From the IMG/VR virus record IMGVR_UViG_3300037508_000909, positions 1 to 61,633 of that record: 61,633 bases of DNA; one strand, written 5' to 3'. A program made the position numbers and the translations under genes. Below the pieces are notes generated by a model. The model searched no databases. It worked only from the letters and a program-made list of their open reading frames with translations, and was not told where the DNA came from. The stretch is from a virus. This document shows, piece by piece, positions 1 to 8,501 of the stretch; within the stretch, counting starts at the first letter, position 1; each line of letters opens with the position of its first letter.

Positions 1-24
1 CTCGTCAACTGACGACATAAATAT

Positions 25-369
25 ATGACCAGAATCGAAAAACTACAGGAGCGGTGGGCGAAAGTTGAGTCCGTCGCTGAAGCAAGGAAAACCGCAACCA
101 TCGCCGAGATTGCACAAAAGTACGGAATCTCCGGCGTGACTGTTTCAAACTGGACGCGACTGCACGCGCTCGGTTTTGAAAAGGCTTGTGAGTTGCTCGC
201 GCCGAAAGGTCGGAAAGCTGTTCGCAAAGGGCCGAAAGCGCGTCTCGCTCAGGCAGTTACGCTGCTTAAGAAGCTCGCCGAAACGCACATCGACGCACAA
301 CTCGTCGCGCAGGTAAACGCTTTCGTTGAGGAAGTTACGACAGCGAAACCCGAACCTGCCCTCGCGTAA
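25..369 (+). CDS. Small helix-turn-helix protein
   Basis: 114 residues. Residues about 27-45 contain AEIAQKYGISGVTVSNW, a typical helix-turn-helix, followed by a basic stretch (PKGRKAVRKGPKAR) and a helical C-terminus. It is probably a DNA-binding regulator or a small packaging/assembly factor; the sequence does not decide between them. It is the first gene of the window and the ATG follows an A/T-rich stretch with no Shine-Dalgarno sequence. The clear small terminase is elsewhere (59994-60566), which argues against that role here. The motif is convincing; the function is inference. Confidence 0.6.
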   Translation: MTRIEKLQERWAKVESVAEARKTATIAEIAQKYGISGVTVSNWTRLHALGFEKACELLAPKGRKAVRKGPKARLAQAVTLLKKLAETHIDAQLVAQVNAFVEEVTTAKPEPALA

Positions 370-464
370 CAAACCTTGCGACACCTGCCGCTCGCGGTCA
401 CGGGTAATGCCGATGGCGACGCATAAGAGTGGTGTGACAGGTCGGAGAGTACGGCCACCAAAAC

Positions 465-860
465 ATGAATACATACATCGGCACCAAAATTATTAACGCC
501 AAGTCAATGACGCTTGGCGAGTACAACGACCTGCGCGGCTGGAAAATGCCACCAGACGAGAGTTCGGCAAAAGAGGGCTATCTCGTCGAATATACGGATG
601 GCGGAACGCCAAACCACTCCGACTTCGATGGCTACATCTCTTGGAGTCCCAAGGAGGTTTTTGAGAGGGCGTATCGGCTAGTGGAGGGGATTACGTTCGG
701 AGCGGCCATCGAAGCCATGAAGCTTGGCAAGCGCGTTGCACGCGCTGGCTGGAACGGCAAGGGGATGCATCTGCAAATTGTGTCGGGAATGATTGTCCTC
801 AGCGGTTGGCTTGCCTCACAGACGGATATGCTCTCCGAAGACTGGCACATCGTGGATTAA
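465..860 (+). CDS. DUF2829 (Tad2-like) protein, candidate anti-Thoeris factor
   Basis: 131 residues in two parts. Residues 1-71 are a conserved phage N-terminal module (EGYLVEYTDGG, GYISWSPKEVFERAY). Residues 77-131 match DUF2829: FGAAIEAMKLGKRVARAGWN, then the closing WLASQTDMLSEDW. DUF2829 is the fold of Tad2, which sequesters the cyclic ADP-ribose isomer signal of Thoeris defence. The segment that usually lies between the GWNGKGM and WLASQTDM blocks is much shorter here, so ligand binding is uncertain. The family call is strong; anti-Thoeris activity is inferred. It sits with small accessory genes upstream of the head module. Confidence 0.75.
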   Translation: MNTYIGTKIINAKSMTLGEYNDLRGWKMPPDESSAKEGYLVEYTDGGTPNHSDFDGYISWSPKEVFERAYRLVEGITFGAAIEAMKLGKRVARAGWNGKGMHLQIVSGMIVLSGWLASQTDMLSEDWHIVD

Positions 861-897
861 TTATGGGAGGCTACCCTGTACAAACCATTACAAGACA

Positions 898-1092
898 ATG
901 TACTACGTCAAACGAAACGGACGCGAAGTCGAAGTCGCGTTTAGGGGCAAAAGGAAAGCAGTCGAAGTTATACTCGCAGTCGCAAAATCCGAAGGTGGAG
1001 TCACCGAGTTTGCCGAGTACGCGGGAGGCAAGGGGGCGTGGATTTGCTCGCCGGAAAACCAATACGACATCCGACGCCATGACATTAAATGA
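898..1092 (+). CDS. Small hypothetical protein
   Basis: 64 residues, basic, beginning MYYVKRNGREVEV. The ATG at 898 is chosen over an upstream in-frame start at 793, which would overlap the DUF2829 gene in another frame. Its stop overlaps the start of the MazG-like gene by 14 nt, suggesting translational coupling. No known domain was recognised. Confidence 0.5.
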   Translation: MYYVKRNGREVEVAFRGKRKAVEVILAVAKSEGGVTEFAEYAGGKGAWICSPENQYDIRRHDIK

Positions 1093-1414
1093 CCTTGAAG
1101 CTGCCGTCCGGCAGTGGTCTGAGGAGCGCGGCATTTACGAGCATTCGACGAGTCTCGCGCAGTTTATGAAAGCCGTCTCGGAGGTCGGCGAGCTTGCCGA
1201 TGCGCTCATGCGGGCGGGCAAGTCCGATGGCGTTGCAGCGGCGTTCAACCGTGATGCAATCTCCGACGCGATTGGAGACATAACGGTCTGCCTCATCAAT
1301 GTTGCTCACCTTGAGGGCTTTAGCTTGCAGTCTTGCCTTGGTGCCGCATGGGAGCAGATACGCAACCGCAAAGGCAAGATGTTGCCATCAGGCGTTTTCC
1401 AAAAGGAGGCTTAA
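1079..1414 (+). CDS. MazG-like nucleotide pyrophosphohydrolase, copy 1
   Basis: 111 residues. The MazG-type metal-binding helix is seen as SEVGELADAL (E35, E38), followed by DAIGD (D63, D67) in place of the usual ExxD. MazG-like enzymes hydrolyse (d)NTPs and, in some phages, affect ppGpp. The ATG at 1079 fits the domain boundary; the open frame continues upstream but that part overlaps other genes and looks non-coding. A paralogue lies at 57481-57798 and shares AVSE(V/M)GELADA, DAIGD and GKM. The family call is firm; substrate is unknown. Confidence 0.75.
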   Translation: MTLNDLEAAVRQWSEERGIYEHSTSLAQFMKAVSEVGELADALMRAGKSDGVAAAFNRDAISDAIGDITVCLINVAHLEGFSLQSCLGAAWEQIRNRKGKMLPSGVFQKEA

Positions 1415-1770
1415 TGGTAAGCAGACCACTCAACGAGTTCGACGACTGCGACGACTTTGATGGCACGCAGCACCTGCCGGATGGTATCAACGGTGCGTAC
1501 CATCACAAAGAGTCCGCAAGCGAGAGCCAAGAACAGCCCCATGAGCTTGAGACTGCGCAGAAAATCATGCGCGATGCAGCGAAGTTTGTGTTACATAGCC
1601 AAAACTTGGATGCTGTTGTAACTATCTGCGCCAAAGCATCTAATGGAGAGGCAAGCGTCGCTGTCAACATCGGACAAAAAACATTCGATGCTGATTTGTT
1701 GAAATGCATTGCATCCGAACTGATTAGAGCGACTCAGCAAATCATTGATAAAGAGGAAGAAAGCGAATGA
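1414..1770 (+). CDS. Hypothetical acidic protein
   Basis: 118 residues, acidic N-terminus (EFDDCDDFDG). The start ATG overlaps the MazG-like stop (TAATG). It is preceded by a good Shine-Dalgarno AAAAGGAGG at 1401-1409, which fixes this start over an upstream in-frame ATG at 1333. The C-terminal half looks like a small alpha/beta fold. Function unknown. Confidence 0.6.
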   Translation: MVSRPLNEFDDCDDFDGTQHLPDGINGAYHHKESASESQEQPHELETAQKIMRDAAKFVLHSQNLDAVVTICAKASNGEASVAVNIGQKTFDADLLKCIASELIRATQQIIDKEEESE

Positions 1771-2318
1771 TGTACACGTTCGCTGGGGAACTCCCTCGGC
1801 ATCAGTACGTTTGGGTGGACTCGCGATTCACGCACATCAAACCACAGGGATTCATCCCTGCGGTTTGGTTCGCAATAACATCCACGCCAGCAAGGATGTG
1901 GGGATGCTCGGTGATGCTTGAGAGCGGAGCCATTTACAGGGGGCTTCCGCTGCACGCACTCGCAAGCCGAGAGCGTCCCGTTGATGGGTGGGGGCCACGC
2001 GCATCGCAGGAGTGGGGATGCTACGGCTGGCAGTTCTCGACAATAGCGTACACCTACCTCTGCGGACTCCCGCTCGTCGCTCAGTGCGGCAACCGAAAGT
2101 TTCAAGGCGAGTACGTCTTCACCGCTGCCCCATTCAACGACGGGTTTTCAGACGAGCCGGAGCAGTCGAAAGAATTCGTGTTCGCGGCACTTGACAATGG
2201 GAGATTTACTAGTCAGCCGACGAACCGAGTGGTATTCAGTGAGCGGTCGTTTACGAGCGAAGCAATCAAGTTCCCGTCCGGACTGAAGCGGGCGCGTCAT
2301 AAATACTCTGTCGAATGA
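1767..2318 (+). CDS. Conserved phage protein of unknown function
   Basis: 183 residues, rich in aromatics and Gly (MWGCSVMLESGA, PLHALASRERPVDGW). I recognise this only as a type of conserved hypothetical protein seen in phage genomes near packaging and ParB-like genes. The start overlaps the preceding stop by 4 nt (ATGA) and its own stop overlaps the ParB-like start, so it belongs to one operon running from about 1079 to the portal gene. No catalytic motif was identified. Confidence 0.55.
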   Translation: MMYTFAGELPRHQYVWVDSRFTHIKPQGFIPAVWFAITSTPARMWGCSVMLESGAIYRGLPLHALASRERPVDGWGPRASQEWGCYGWQFSTIAYTYLCGLPLVAQCGNRKFQGEYVFTAAPFNDGFSDEPEQSKEFVFAALDNGRFTSQPTNRVVFSERSFTSEAIKFPSGLKRARHKYSVE

Positions 2319-2818
2319 GCAAAAAGAAGCCATACCAAGTCGAAGAAACAAACCTGTCTGCGTTAACTCGTTACGCATTCAACCCGCGCACACACACCGA
2401 TTCGCAAATCGACCTCATTGCGGAGTCCATAAAGCGATTCGGCTGGACGGTGCCAATACTCGTTGACGAAAACAACCGGATTGTGGCTGGTCACGGTCGC
2501 GCTCTCGCAGCGAGCCGACTGGGCCTTGAAAAGGTGCCATGCATCCGGCTTTCCGGCCTGTCTGAGGCCGAGATTCGGGCGTACACCATCGCAGACAACC
2601 GACTCGCCCAGCTTTCGGCGTGGGACGACGACGTTCTGTCCTCGGAACTCGATGCGATTCTGGAGGCAGACCCGTCGTTCAAGACGGTCGTCGGATTCAC
2701 AGAGCAGGAGATTGCGGATATGATTGGCTCGCCAGCGGAAGTGCCTGAGCCTAAAGAGGAAAAGCCGAAGAAAGATACGACGATTTGCCCGAAGTGCTTG
2801 CATGAGTTTGTGTTATGA
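2315..2818 (+). CDS. ParB-like nuclease/CTPase domain protein
   Basis: 167 residues. An N-terminal ParB/Srx-fold domain (about residues 12-110) shows NPRTH (23-27), SIKRFGWTVPILVDE and the phosphate-binding GHGRALAASRLG (from 59), followed by AYTIADNRLA. The C-terminus carries one CPKC pair (C158, C161), half a zinc ribbon. Phage ParB-like proteins of this type occur near terminase and portal genes and are proposed to act in DNA processing or packaging. No partner methylase is present here. The domain call is strong, the role is inference. Confidence 0.8.
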   Translation: MSKKKPYQVEETNLSALTRYAFNPRTHTDSQIDLIAESIKRFGWTVPILVDENNRIVAGHGRALAASRLGLEKVPCIRLSGLSEAEIRAYTIADNRLAQLSAWDDDVLSSELDAILEADPSFKTVVGFTEQEIADMIGSPAEVPEPKEEKPKKDTTICPKCLHEFVL

Positions 2819-3399
2819 AGCTGATTCAAGGAATGATGCCCCCGAATGGATTTCACTTCCCAGAAGGGAAAGTGATTTTAAGGGCTGGTTCCCTTCAAGA
2901 ATTGGTGAGCGTTGTTGAGGCGTATCGCGCTGAAAATGACATTCCATACAAAGACGTTGAGCCGGAGATACATGAGTATTTCTGTAGCCGTTGGCCTAAC
3001 TTTTGTCATTTTTATGACAATGAACAGGCTTTACAGCAGCCATTTGTTTCTCCTGTAGCGCAACCGACGCTTTTGAATGACCTGCAAGCATGGTCGTCGT
3101 CGATAATCAATCAGCAAAATGAACCGCTTGGTGTTGATGCGGGCGTCGCAGAAGCGCGGGCTGAGATTTGCAAGCAGTGCGACCACAATGTGAAGTGGAA
3201 GAGCGGATGCGGAAGCTGCATCAATGCGGTCGAACGAACGACGGCTGCAATCCGCTCCGCGAGGGACACAACGACGAGCAAAAAACTTGGAGCGTGCAAC
3301 GTCATGCGGCACTGCAACCGCACCGCTGTTTGGCTCGACAAAACCGCTTTCCTGAATCCTGCAAGTCCGCTTCCCAAAGCGTGCTGGCTCAACCAATAA
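2815..3399 (+). CDS. Cys-rich hypothetical protein upstream of portal
   Basis: 194 residues. Overlaps the ParB-like stop (ATGA). The C-terminal half holds a probable zinc site: CKQC, CGSC, then a later Cys (ACNVMRHC) and a C-terminal PKACW. The N-terminal half is acidic with many aromatics. Its position directly before the portal gene suggests a packaging or head role, but no family was recognised. Confidence 0.5.
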   Translation: MKLIQGMMPPNGFHFPEGKVILRAGSLQELVSVVEAYRAENDIPYKDVEPEIHEYFCSRWPNFCHFYDNEQALQQPFVSPVAQPTLLNDLQAWSSSIINQQNEPLGVDAGVAEARAEICKQCDHNVKWKSGCGSCINAVERTTAAIRSARDTTTSKKLGACNVMRHCNRTAVWLDKTAFLNPASPLPKACWLNQ

Positions 3400-3403
3400 C
3401 GAT

Positions 3404-5821
3404 ATGGCAGACGTAGCAAAACCCTTCGACCCAAGCATTACGGACAAGTTCGCGGACAAAGCACCTCGCATTGAAAACGTCGGGGATAGGCCGCGTGGGC
3501 TGCGTCTTGATGTCAGTGACAAAACGAACGACAGCAACGATACCGTTGACCCAAAGACGCTAAAGGTTCGACGCACGTTCCGCGACGCCGCTCAGGCGTA
3601 TTCGGCTTATAAACGCCTGAAACAGCAGAACTTGGAGCGCAACCGCAAAAACCAGTTGATTCAGAAGAAGTTAAACAACGAAACTCCATACGAGCCGAAG
3701 AAGCTGGAGAGCATGGGCCAAAACTGGCGCAGTAATCGCCCGACCGGATTCCTATCGACGATGGCTGGCCGCGTTCAGGCACCGTTCAAGGCGACGGTGG
3801 AACAGGCTGCTTCCCTGACGTTTGCAAAGTACCCTATCGAGTCGGTTGACTCGGAGCGCAAAACGAAAATCTTCCGCGAAGAGATAACCAAGTGCATTCG
3901 GGCTTGGCGCGGCTTTGATGACCTTGTGGCGCAGGTTGTGCATGAAAACACGGTCTTTGGTTATTGTGCGTTGATTTGGGACGATTTGCGCGACTGGAAG
4001 CCCGACTTCCTCCGGCAGGACTACGTTTTCTTTTCCGTCGAGCAGCCGCAAGTGTCTGATGCGACGCCCATTTTTGCACGCAAGCGTCGGTATCTCATCG
4101 CCGAGTTGTTGCCCGTGCTGGAGGTTCCGGACATTTCGGTGATGGCGGGATGGCACCTCAAAAACCTCATCAAAGCCATCAACAGCGCGACGCCAACAGG
4201 CCGCTCGCTCGATAGCAACGACGACGCCCGCCGCGTCGAAGATTGGATTCGTGAGGGCAGTTACGGGGCTTCCTACGAGTCGGATGCAAAGTACGTTGAC
4301 TTGGGCGAGGTCGTTGTTCGTGAGCCGCATGGGCGCGTCTCTCGCTACCTCGTTGACGACAAAACGGGCGACGAAATCTGCACCCAGCTTGACCGCTACG
4401 CAAAGATGTCGGACGCGCTCGCGCTCTTCTCTGTCGATATCGGGAATGGGAACTTGATGTCTTCTCGCGGCGTTGGGCGCGACCTTTACAACACGCACGT
4501 CGCCATCGACAAGTCGCGCAACCTTGTAGTTGACAACACTTTAGTGCGCTCTTTGCTGCTCCTAAAGAAGGGGCCGCTTGCAAAGCCAAACATTGCTCCT
4601 CTCACGGTTAGCAACCCAATCGCAATAGTTTCAGAAGGTTACGAAGTCATCCCACAGTCGCCTCCTGCCGACATTCAGGACTTCATCATGCTCGACAACT
4701 TCCAATCGAGACTCGCTGAAATCCAGATTGGTACGTTCTTGCCGTCGTCGGCGATGAACCAAGGCGACCCTAAAACGGCTTCGGAAATCAATCGCATCGC
4801 CTCCATCGAAAACCAGATTCGCGAAGGCATCCTGACGCGCTTCTCGCGGCAGTTCTCGCTCGCTGTCGAGCGGATGCAGCGCGGCATCGCCCATCCAGAG
4901 CACATTAAAGCTGCTGCCGACCTCAAACTGAAAGTCGATTTGGCGAGGCAGGTTGACCCGAATGCTGTTTGGGCGAGGCGTGAGGTGGTCGATGCGTTCG
5001 AGCAGTCTTCAATGCAGATGCCTCCGTTCCTTGTGGCGTTTGAGGTGCCGCGTCATCTCGACGAAGATGCGGTCAACTGTTGCTATCAGATGATGGAGCG
5101 CAACCTGCCTCCGTCTGACATTTTGCTCATGGCATTCTCGCCAGCCGCTGAACTGAACCCAGATACGACGGCTCAGGATTTGCAGATTCTCGACCTGATG
5201 ATTACCAAGTACATGGGCAATCCGAACATCGACCAAGACAAGTTGATGAAGCTGGATTGGACGCGCAAGCTGGGCGAGACCATTGCAAACGAAGTCATCC
5301 TTCCGAAAGACTCTGTTGAGGCGATTGCAATCGAAGCGACTCGCCAGCAAATTATTGAGTTGCAATCGATTATCGCTGGTCAGGAAGTCCCGATTTCTCC
5401 TCGCGACAATGATATGGTTCACCTCAACACGATGGCTGCGAAGCTCGCTCCGGTGATTCAAAACATTCCGCCAAACGGACTTCCGCCAGAGGGAATCATG
5501 CCGCTCGTCGCGGCCTTTGGACATTTCGCGCAGCACATTCAAAACGCCGAAGCCAAAGGAGCACCTCGCGAGCAGTTGGAGCCGTTCAAAGAGCTTTACA
5601 AGCTGGCCGCGCAACAGATTCAGCGCGGGCAAAATGTTCCGCCGCCGCCAGATATCGAGCCAGCAGCCGCTCCTCCAAGAGGCGGAGGTGCTCCGCGTCG
5701 CCCAAGCGCAGCAATGCAAGGAGTTGCTGGAGAGGCGTATACAAACCAAAGCGGCCCATCGCAGAATCAAGTCATTTCGGAGATTTCCAATCCGCCAAAA
5801 CCGCAAACATCAGCAGTATAA
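3404..5821 (+). CDS. Portal (head-tail connector) protein
   Basis: 805 residues, large for a portal but in the range of podovirus-type portals. Features: a basic N-terminal arm, the block KKLESMGQNWRSNRPTGF, a central alpha/beta wing region, and a helical crown region with NQGDPKTASEINRIASIENQ, typical of portals. The C-terminal 80 residues are Pro/Gln/Ala rich and probably flexible. It stands ahead of scaffold and capsid genes, the canonical order. It forms the dodecameric vertex ring through which DNA is packaged by the terminase encoded at the other end of the window. Confidence 0.85.
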   Translation: MADVAKPFDPSITDKFADKAPRIENVGDRPRGLRLDVSDKTNDSNDTVDPKTLKVRRTFRDAAQAYSAYKRLKQQNLERNRKNQLIQKKLNNETPYEPKKLESMGQNWRSNRPTGFLSTMAGRVQAPFKATVEQAASLTFAKYPIESVDSERKTKIFREEITKCIRAWRGFDDLVAQVVHENTVFGYCALIWDDLRDWKPDFLRQDYVFFSVEQPQVSDATPIFARKRRYLIAELLPVLEVPDISVMAGWHLKNLIKAINSATPTGRSLDSNDDARRVEDWIREGSYGASYESDAKYVDLGEVVVREPHGRVSRYLVDDKTGDEICTQLDRYAKMSDALALFSVDIGNGNLMSSRGVGRDLYNTHVAIDKSRNLVVDNTLVRSLLLLKKGPLAKPNIAPLTVSNPIAIVSEGYEVIPQSPPADIQDFIMLDNFQSRLAEIQIGTFLPSSAMNQGDPKTASEINRIASIENQIREGILTRFSRQFSLAVERMQRGIAHPEHIKAAADLKLKVDLARQVDPNAVWARREVVDAFEQSSMQMPPFLVAFEVPRHLDEDAVNCCYQMMERNLPPSDILLMAFSPAAELNPDTTAQDLQILDLMITKYMGNPNIDQDKLMKLDWTRKLGETIANEVILPKDSVEAIAIEATRQQIIELQSIIAGQEVPISPRDNDMVHLNTMAAKLAPVIQNIPPNGLPPEGIMPLVAAFGHFAQHIQNAEAKGAPREQLEPFKELYKLAAQQIQRGQNVPPPPDIEPAAAPPRGGGAPRRPSAAMQGVAGEAYTNQSGPSQNQVISEISNPPKPQTSAV

Positions 5822-5827
5822 ACACAT

Positions 5828-6061
5828 ATGTGGAAACCAGAAGACACAACGCTTTTGCGCGATTACAACGCAAAAGCAAAAGGGAAGCTCGTCGAGTTTC
5901 TTAAATCGCAGTGCCCGCCTGTTTTAGGCACTAACATTGAAGAGGTTGCCTTGGAGGCAAAATACAAACAGGGCTACGAGCGAGCCGTGGACATTATCAT
6001 GGGGCTGCTTAAAGCGCAGGATGAAGACAACGACGGGGGAACCAAACACGCGCAGATGTAA
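5828..6061 (+). CDS. Small hypothetical protein between portal and scaffold
   Basis: 77 residues, mixed charge, helical (GYERAVDIIMGLLKAQDEDND). It begins 6 nt after the portal stop, ATG preceded by CACAT. Conserved position in the head module suggests a minor head or assembly role. No motif recognised. Confidence 0.55.
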   Translation: MWKPEDTTLLRDYNAKAKGKLVEFLKSQCPPVLGTNIEEVALEAKYKQGYERAVDIIMGLLKAQDEDNDGGTKHAQM

Positions 6062-6063
6062 TT

Positions 6064-7287
6064 ATGGACGGAGCCGAAGATGATTTTACGGTAGAAAATC
6101 TCGATGCTGAACCAATCAGCGCAGATTTAGATTCGCACATCGACTCGATGCTGGATGCTGCCGAAGCGGCTAATTCCGGCACGTCAGGCGACAACACGTC
6201 GGAAGGAGGACTCGCTGAACAGGCTCAGAAGCTCGCTGAATCTCAGCAGCCAACGCCCCCTCAACAACAACAGCAAACGCCTGACGACGACATCGCTGCA
6301 ATCGCAGAGCCGGAGGGCATGAGCGAGAAGAATCGCTCGAACTGGCAGAGGCTCCGAGAAGCAGCCGCGACGTACAAAAAGCAAGCCGCTGAAGCAGAAC
6401 AGCTTAGGCAGCGCATCGCGGAGCTTGAAAAGGGGCAACCGCAAACGACTGCGCCGGAGGACTATGAGGAACTCAAAAAGTTCAAGGCGACGTTCGACAT
6501 TCAAAATGACCCATCATTCCGGCAGAAGTTCTCTGACCAAATCGACAAGGCATCGCAAGGGATTTACGGGCTGCTCAAGAAGTGGAAAGCGAGCGATGAG
6601 ACAATCACTGCGATTCAAAACGTGGGCGGGCCGAGCAAGGTTCCGTTGTCATGGTGGAAAACCAACGTCATCGACAAGCTGGCTGCTTCCGAAGAGACCT
6701 ATCTCGACGCTCGAAAAATCGAAAACGCGCTGGCGCAACTCGATGACATCGAAGCCGAGATGCAGTCCGAGATTGAAAACGCAAAGCAGAATGCGGATGG
6801 GTGGTACAAAAACAAGATGGAGGAGTTCCAACAGAACTTTAACAAAAACCACGAAGAGGCTTGGAAGCACGTTGACGAACTGACCAAGGACATTCCCGCC
6901 TTCAGATACAAAGAAGTCCCGCAAAATGCTTCTCAAGAAGAGCTTGCGAAAATCAACTCGCACAACGAATACGTTAAGGACTTGGAGGGCAAGTATATGT
7001 CTGCTCTCTACCCGAAGACGGTGAAGGATGCAGCGACGGTTGCAGCAGCGGCGACGCTCTCGCACATTCTGACGCACCAGTTGGAGGTCGAGCAGAAGGA
7101 AAAGGCTTCGTTGCTCGCCGAGTTGAATCAACTTCGCGGGCGGATGGGAGCCGTGAGCGGAGCGGGCCGGATGCCGAAGTCAAACGCATCAACTGTTGTT
7201 GCTCAACCGCAAGTGTCTTCTGCATCGAGGATTAGCATGAATTCACTTGATGCAATCGAGGCAGGGCTGAGTGAAGCAGAGAGATAA
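6064..7287 (+). CDS. Scaffold-like head assembly protein
   Basis: 407 residues. Acidic disordered N-terminus, Gln/Pro tract (QQPTPPQQQQQTPDDD), then long charged helices with strong coiled-coil character (residues about 95-140 and 200-330) and a short Ser/Asn-rich C-terminus. Composition and position between portal and major capsid protein are those of scaffolding proteins, which guide procapsid assembly and then leave. No protease domain is visible, so removal without cleavage or by a host protease is possible. The function is inferred from composition and order. Confidence 0.7.
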   Translation: MDGAEDDFTVENLDAEPISADLDSHIDSMLDAAEAANSGTSGDNTSEGGLAEQAQKLAESQQPTPPQQQQQTPDDDIAAIAEPEGMSEKNRSNWQRLREAAATYKKQAAEAEQLRQRIAELEKGQPQTTAPEDYEELKKFKATFDIQNDPSFRQKFSDQIDKASQGIYGLLKKWKASDETITAIQNVGGPSKVPLSWWKTNVIDKLAASEETYLDARKIENALAQLDDIEAEMQSEIENAKQNADGWYKNKMEEFQQNFNKNHEEAWKHVDELTKDIPAFRYKEVPQNASQEELAKINSHNEYVKDLEGKYMSALYPKTVKDAATVAAAATLSHILTHQLEVEQKEKASLLAELNQLRGRMGAVSGAGRMPKSNASTVVAQPQVSSASRISMNSLDAIEAGLSEAER

Positions 7288-7295
7288 ATACAACC

Positions 7296-8207
7296 ATGAA
7301 AATAATTCGTACAAAAACAAAAGACATGAAAGAAGGCGAAGAGCCTTCCTTTAACCCATTTGGAACAGATTTTGATGAAGTGCAAATGCCTGAATCAGAA
7401 CAAGAAGCATTGCCTCAGCCTCAAGCCGAATCAGAGCCAGAGCCGGAACCTGAAGTGAAGCCAGAGCCGGAGCCTCAGCCCGTTGAGCGAAAGCGCAAAT
7501 CACTCGCGATGAACGAGTCGAAAACCGAGCGCGGCAACAATCGATTCACGCCGGACTGGGAAGGGCGCGAAATAACGCTGGGCCTTCCTTGGGTGCATGA
7601 AGCGAGCAAGCGCACGCTCATCGCATTGCTGGCTCTTGCTGTTGATTGTGGCAAGGAGCGGTTGCGGATTGATTGGGAGTTCTCGCAGGACACTGTTCAC
7701 GACGCGAAAAACAGCATCTGCGACCGATTCCTCAAGGAAGCTGAAAGCCAGTGGCTCTTCCTGCTCGGCGAGCAATACACGCCCGCTGTTGGGCGAGCGG
7801 GAGTGCTGCGCGGGCTTTTTGTTGAGCGTTCCAAAACATTCTCTGACGATGTTTTAGAGCGTCACGTTTTAAAGCGAATGTTTGCGGCTGGGAAAACCGT
7901 TGTGGGTGCGCTTGTTGGCTCACCTCGCAATGGACTCTTAAAAGCCGATTCAGCCATCCGAGCAGAAATGGCTGATGCTCTTCCGAATCGCGTTGAAGGT
8001 GTAAAATGGACTAGCAGCGACTGTATGCTCATCCATCGCAGTGCGCTTCAGGACATTATAAAGACATTCCCTGCGCGAGCGATTGACAACAAGCCGTTTC
8101 AATTCTTCACGCCTCAACCAGAACTTACTGGTGATGAGGCATTTTGCAGGATGGCGCAAGCTAGTGGGCATATCCCGCACATCGATTTGGCAATCCCAGT
8201 TTTCTAG
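7296..8207 (+). CDS. Glycosyltransferase (GT-A)-like protein lacking DxD
   Basis: 303 residues. Residues 1-70 are a Pro/Glu repeat linker (PEPEVKPEPEPQP). Residues about 90-303 resemble phage GT-A-fold proteins: ITLGLPWVHEASKRTLIALL, then AKNSICDRFLKEAESQWLFL, and near the C-terminus GDEAFCRMAQASGHIPHID. Where such proteins carry a metal-binding DDD after the QWLFL strand, this one reads GEQ (158-160). It is therefore probably a non-catalytic relative or uses another mechanism. It lies between scaffold and capsid genes and a strong terminator follows, so it closes the portal-scaffold transcript. A capsid-associated role is possible but unproven. Confidence 0.6.
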   Translation: MKIIRTKTKDMKEGEEPSFNPFGTDFDEVQMPESEQEALPQPQAESEPEPEPEVKPEPEPQPVERKRKSLAMNESKTERGNNRFTPDWEGREITLGLPWVHEASKRTLIALLALAVDCGKERLRIDWEFSQDTVHDAKNSICDRFLKEAESQWLFLLGEQYTPAVGRAGVLRGLFVERSKTFSDDVLERHVLKRMFAAGKTVVGALVGSPRNGLLKADSAIRAEMADALPNRVEGVKWTSSDCMLIHRSALQDIIKTFPARAIDNKPFQFFTPQPELTGDEAFCRMAQASGHIPHIDLAIPVF

Positions 8208-8222
8208 GCTGAGAAGCAAATC

Positions 8223-8259
8223 AACCTCCGCTCCTTTTTGGGGCGGGGGTTATTTTTTT
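8223..8259 (+). terminator. Rho-independent terminator after the GT-like gene
   Basis: A 12-bp stem (8223-8234 with 8240-8251, two G-T wobbles), loop TTTTT, followed by ATTTTTTT. It ends the portal-to-GT-like transcript 15 nt after the stop codon. Confidence 0.85.
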
Positions 8260-8501
8260 GTCGATTCATCAAAAAAGCCTATTGACCTCAATCGAGGTTT
8301 GAGCTAGTTCCAGAAATAGCTCGGCGCACTCCCTCCGAATGGGAGCGACTCGCAGGTGTCAAAATGACCTGCAAATCAGGCCGCAACAACTGCCCAAGCG
8401 TGCCGTGGGCGTGAACCAAACTGCCATCATCGATGGCACCGCTTTGTATCGCGCCATTTTTTTGCGAACGAAGCAAAAAGCTCTAACTCTCTTAAAATCA
8501 T
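8260..8501 (+). promoter_or_regulatory. Structured leader of the major capsid gene
   Basis: 242 nt without a gene. It holds a series of simple hairpins: CCTC/GAGG, GAGCTA/TAGCTC, CTCCC/GGGAG, GCAGGT/ACCTGC, GCCCA/TGGGC, and the 7-bp stem TGCCATC-atc-GATGGCA, followed by a T-run near 8456-8462. Since a terminator lies just upstream and one follows the capsid gene, a capsid promoter is expected in or near this stretch, but no convincing -35/-10 pair was found. It does not fold as a tRNA. Confidence 0.5.

Noticed and set aside
1-24. End of the large terminase gene at the start of the window
   Set aside because: Too short to test; the bases can be read as LVN-stop or other frames, and none can be tied to the terminase.
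806-1414. 202-residue version of the MazG-like protein
   Set aside because: The first 91 codons overlap the DUF2829 gene and the gene at 898 and are not part of the MazG domain.
8280-8440. Possible tRNA in the capsid leader
   Set aside because: Hairpins are present but there is no T-arm consensus, no U33 before a credible anticodon and no closing acceptor stem.
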